NCBI GenBank assembly: GCA_027923505.1
Contig: BROI01000035.1
Coordinates: 62,001-126,000 of the forward strand
Length of the DNA: 64,000 bases
Direction: 5' to 3'
DNA from: Mayamaea pseudoterrestris
Lineage: Eukaryota; Bacillariophyta; Bacillariophyceae; Sellaphorales; Sellaphoraceae
The notes below the pieces were generated by a model, which had not been told where the DNA came from, searched no databases, and worked only from the letters and a program-made list of their open reading frames with translations. Shown here piece by piece: positions 60,450-64,000 of this stretch. Every line of letters starts with the position of its first letter. Positions within the stretch are counted from its first letter, which is position 1. The position numbers were made by a program, and so were the translations under genes.

Positions 60450-60879
60450 CGGAATTACAGAAACAACCGAATGCGTATTTGTTTTCGTTGGTATTAGCAT
60501 TTATTATATTAGGCGTTTCATAAGAGCCTCCTGTGTATATTCCAGTCGTATAAGTAGGCGGTTTGCGCCATGAGCTTCGACCGGGCCTTACGCAGCGCAG
60601 CAGTTCCACCGCTTGTTCGTTCAGCGAAAGGATGCAACATAGAAGCAAATGAAACTCTTCAAGCAAAATCGTGTATATACTAGCACTACAAGCTTGCGCA
60701 AATACGTAGGCTAGATTATACCTTTACGCGATCCTTGTTAGCACGGGCACCATAGTTGGCAGCCAAACAATTGGCATTGACGCCCTACCGGTACTCGGTG
60801 GGACATGATGACGGCATGTTATTGTTCGCCGCGTTTTGGTCGCCGTTCATTTCTTTGTTCTTTCGCCATTGACTCGACC
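60450..60879. promoter_or_regulatory. Upstream region of mitochondrial EF-G
   Basis: TACCGGTA lies at 60786-60793, 87 bp before the chosen ATG. A TGTATATA word (a Pumilio-type site if transcribed) lies near 60672, about 225 nt past the stop of the IQ gene. No gene is seen. Confidence 0.4.
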
Positions 60880-63289
60880 ATGGCGACACTTGTACATTCA
60901 CTCGTCAAGCATCGACAAAGGCTTTTGTATAGGAACTTTCAGCCACTCGATTACTTGTGTACTACTCCTAATCGATTCTTTAGTAGTGATGGTAATCGAA
61001 AGCTTCGAAACATTGGAATCAGTGCGCACATTGACAGGTAGGCAAACAAGTAAAATCAACATAACGTTCTAACTTGAAACTCTATCATCTCACGCCTCGT
61101 CTTCCTTGTTAAATAGCGGCAAGACTACATTGACGGAGCGTATACTGTTTTATACTGGTCGCATCAATTCAATACATGACGTGCGCGGCAAGGACGGCGT
61201 CGGTGCAAAAATGGACTCGATGGATCTGGAGCGAGAAAAGGGAATCACTATTCAGAGTGCGGCAACCTTTTGTCAATGGAAGGATGCTCATATCAATATT
61301 ATTGAGTAAGTGCTTGTTGCATAGATGTACTACATGTCTGTTTGTTGCGACCTTAGCTTACACATGCTGACTCTCGTTACTCGCATGCAACAATCTAACC
61401 CAACTATCTGCAGCACTCCTGGGCACGTTGATTTTACCATAGAAGTCGAGCGAGCTCTTCGGGTTTTGGATGGCGGGATACTTGTTCTCTGCGGCGTTTC
61501 CGGAGTTCAGTCGCAGTCGCTCACGGTGGACCGCCAGATGAAACGATACAACGTTCCCCGCTTAGCTTTCGTCAACAAGCTTGATCGACAGGGATCCAAT
61601 CCAACAAAAGTTATTCAGCAGTTGCGAGACCAATTGAAACTTAATGCGGCAGCTGTACAGATACCAATTGGACTTGAGAACCATCACGTTGGTGTCATTG
61701 ACTTGATTGAGCAAACTGCCTATCACTTTGAGGGTGATCGAGGCGAAGTCATTAAGCAAGGTCCGATTCCAGATAACATGCTGGAAGAAGTTGCTAATAA
61801 GCGTATGGAGATACTGGAGCGATTAGCGGATGCGGATGATCAAATTGCTGAACTCTTCTTGATGGAAGAAATACCCGATGTTGAGACGTTGAAGGCTGGC
61901 ATACGGCGAGCCGTCATTTCATGCTCGTTCGTCCCCGTGTTCATGGGATCTGCATTTAAAAACAAGGGAGTGCAGCCACTTCTGGACGGAGTTGTGGACT
62001 ACTTGCCGGAACCGCATGAGAAACCTAGCTACGCGCTCGATCGCACCAAGGAAGAGGAGCCAATATTAGTCTCCGCCAAATCCACTGATCCCTTGCTCGC
62101 CTTGGCGTTCAAATTGGACGAAACGCCTTTTGGTCAGCTGACTTACATACGCATATATCAAGGTACTTTGAAGAAAGGCAACACAATTTACAATGTTACG
62201 GATGGTAAAAAGATTAAGCTTTCGCGTATCGTACGCATGCACTCGGACGATATGGAGGACATTATTGAGGCAGGCGCTGGCGAAGTCGTTGCAATTTTTG
62301 GAATTGATTGTCGATCAATGGACACGTTTTCGGACGGCAACATGAATCTTGCCATGAGCTCCATGTTTGTGCCAGAGCCAGTTATGAGCATTTCCATTAA
62401 ACCGGCCAAGACGACCATGCAGAACAATTTCGCCAAGGCACTTGGTAAATTTTCTAAGGAGGACCCCACTCTCCGTATCAAGGTGGACCCCGATACCAAG
62501 GAAACTATATTGAGTGGCATGGGTGAGCTGCATTTGGAAGTATACATCGAGCGAATGCTGCGCGAGTACAATGTCGAGTGCGTCACTGGTGCTCCCAATG
62601 TAAACTACAAGGAGACGATTGGCAGCAAACAAAAGTTTGATTGGCTTCACAAGAAGCAAACAGGTGGATCTGGGCAATACGCCAAGGTGATTGGATACAT
62701 TGAGCCGTTGAGCGAGGAGGATCGAAAGGAAGCTGGCAAGGTCAATGCGTTTGTTAACAAATGCATTGGCACAAATATTCCTCCCGAATACTACAGCTCG
62801 TGTGAGAAGGGAACTCAAGATGCATTCACGGAAGGAGCTCTGGTCGGTTGTGAAGTGGAAGGTGTCCGCGTCGTCCTAGAGGATGGAGCCGCTCACGCGG
62901 TCGATTCCAGTGATCAAGCGTTTCGAACCTGCATGGCAAACGCCATCCGCGATACCATGAAGAAGGCAAAGCCTTCTATCTTGGAGCCAGTCATGACAGT
63001 TGAGGTGCAGGTTCCCAGTGAATTCCAAGGGACTGTTGTTGCTGGCTTAAACAAGCGTATGGGAATGATCTTGTCAAGTGATGTCAATGACGATGGTTCC
63101 GGCATTACCATTCTAGCTGACATACCGTTAGCTAACATGTTTGGCTACTCGACGGAGATTCGAAGCCAAACCCAAGGCAAGGGCGAGTTTACAATGGAAT
63201 ACAAGAGGCATACACAAGTTCCTCGTAGCACGCAAGAGGAGTTGATGAAGAAGTACAAGGAAGAACGCGATAGCGAGAATGCTGCGTAG
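60880..63289 (+). CDS. GFM1: Mitochondrial elongation factor G1
   Basis: Three exons: 60880-61037, 61117-61305 and 61414-63289 (introns of 79 and 108 nt, both phase 2), 740 aa. In-frame ATGs at 60805 and 60808 could add 25 residues. The leader is Arg/Leu/Ser-rich without acids ([10 protein letters not shown]...RFFSS), a mitochondrial presequence with a likely cut before SSDGN. GTPase motifs: [12 protein letters not shown] (intron 1 splits its Ser codon), [35 protein letters not shown] and [10 protein letters not shown]. Domain IV has [14 protein letters not shown]. The [20 protein letters not shown] region marks EF-G1 rather than the recycling factor EF-G2. Intron 2 splits the Asp codon of DTPGH, the same site as in the plastid EF-G gene. 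Confidence 0.95.
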
Positions 63290-63499
63290 AGAGAATAATG
63301 TCGAAAGTATGTACGGGTTTTGAATGACTCTATATCTATGAGTATATATTATGGGTGCTGTAGTGTGATGGAAACTATCGGTACATACTACGACTCGTAC
63401 GTCGTACGTATGTGCTAGCAAGATAACGGTACCGATACGACAGTCATCGAGAAACGCCGACTTTCGCTCCACAGAAATTCATGTGGTAGCCTCATCACC

Positions 63500-64000
63500 A
63501 TGGCACATCACGCAGTCCAAAGCTTTACAATTCTCGCACTGTACGAATTTATAGATCCGAAACTAAATGATGAAGGAACTTTGGGACTAAAGAATGAGAT
63601 TGAAGTGTTTCTGCGCGGCCACAAGGCCCGTGGAGCAGTTCTCGTCTCGACGGAAGGAATTAACGGCACGATTTGCTACCATTCCTTTCAAGCAAATGGA
63701 GAGTTATATGACCGAGAAAAAGATGTTATATTGGGCTTCTTTCTAAAACTATTCTCGGGACTCCGGACTCGAGTATCATTTTGCGACTCAAATGTCTTTT
63801 TCCGTCTGCGGGTTCGAGTCAAGTCGGAGATTGTCACCATGGGAATGGAAAACGTTTGCCCTGCGCAAAAAGTGGGCGAATACGTTCCACCAGGTCCCGA
63901 ATGGGACAAGCTGCTTGAAGATCCAGATTGTCTTGTTATTGACACAAGAAACGATTATGAATATGGGATAGGAACATTCAAAAATGCAGTTAATCCAAAC
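63500..64000 (+). CDS. TrhO/UPF0176-type rhodanese protein (partial)
   Basis: Open from the ATG at 63500 to the window edge (167 codons seen). The N-terminal ferredoxin-like domain reads GHKARGAVLVSTEGINGTIC, the hallmark of UPF0176. The bridging part gives RVRVKSEIVTMG, and the rhodanese domain begins with CLVIDTRNDYEYGIGTFKNA before the catalytic loop, which is outside. Bacterial TrhO hydroxylates U34 of tRNAs to make 5-hydroxyuridine; plants and algae carry related proteins. No signal peptide or transit peptide is evident, so a cytosolic location is likeliest. Confidence 0.9.
   Translation, partial: MAHHAVQSFTILALYEFIDPKLNDEGTLGLKNEIEVFLRGHKARGAVLVSTEGINGTICYHSFQANGELYDREKDVILGFFLKLFSGLRTRVSFCDSNVFFRLRVRVKSEIVTMGMENVCPAQKVGEYVPPGPEWDKLLEDPDCLVIDTRNDYEYGIGTFKNAVNPN

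Overview
This is a nuclear contig from a photosynthetic stramenopile, most likely a diatom. Four things support this. Two genes carry the two-part plastid leader of algae with a complex red plastid: a signal peptide followed by an A-F junction, in the plastid EF-G (A-FAP) and in a phosphate-carrier-like protein (A-FIP). A PsbP-domain protein carries a three-part leader ending in a twin-arginine thylakoid signal. Introns are few and short (61-167 nt, GT-AG). The gene families are typical of the group: helicase-associated-domain proteins, FYVE-ankyrin proteins, PSxx-repeat coding DNA and DUF1995. I cannot name the species.

Layout. 1-6.5 kb: partial plastid-leader carrier, a coiled-coil orphan, a helicase-associated-domain protein and a single-pass membrane orphan. 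7.0-7.9 kb: wreck of a 3'-5' exonuclease/KH gene. 8.0-17.4 kb: PsbP-domain lumen protein, SIL1 (ER chaperone exchange factor) and a four-exon TAF2. 18.5-32 kb: a 42-bp minisatellite, an iron-ADH-like protein, an ABCG transporter, a protein with three GRF boxes, an inactive-looking rhodanese, a Pumilio protein with all eight repeats, and a TRIC-type cation channel. 32.7-36.8 kb: a FYVE-ankyrin gene and, downstream of it, a decayed copy of its 3' end mixed with PSxx-type repeats. 37.5-39.6 kb: two paralogous genes of an unrecognised family, head to head, with the intron at the same place. 39.8-50.2 kb: prefoldin 5, CK2 beta, a second minisatellite array, plastid EF-G, and a FYVE-ankyrin-RING paralogue. 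50.5-64 kb: a lysine-rich/quinone-reductase fusion, a large thioredoxin-fold ER protein, a third minisatellite array, a DUF1995 pseudogene, a membrane orphan, an RluA-type pseudouridine synthase, an IQ/coiled-coil protein, mitochondrial EF-G1 and the start of a TrhO/UPF0176 rhodanese protein.

The genes do not form one pathway. They are ordinary housekeeping and organelle genes at eukaryotic spacing. The points most worth following are the intron shared at the same codon position by plastid and mitochondrial EF-G, the 42-bp repeat placed just upstream of genes at three loci, the head-to-head orphan pair, and the enrichment of the palindrome TACCGGTA. I found no intact mobile element, CRISPR array, tRNA or rRNA.
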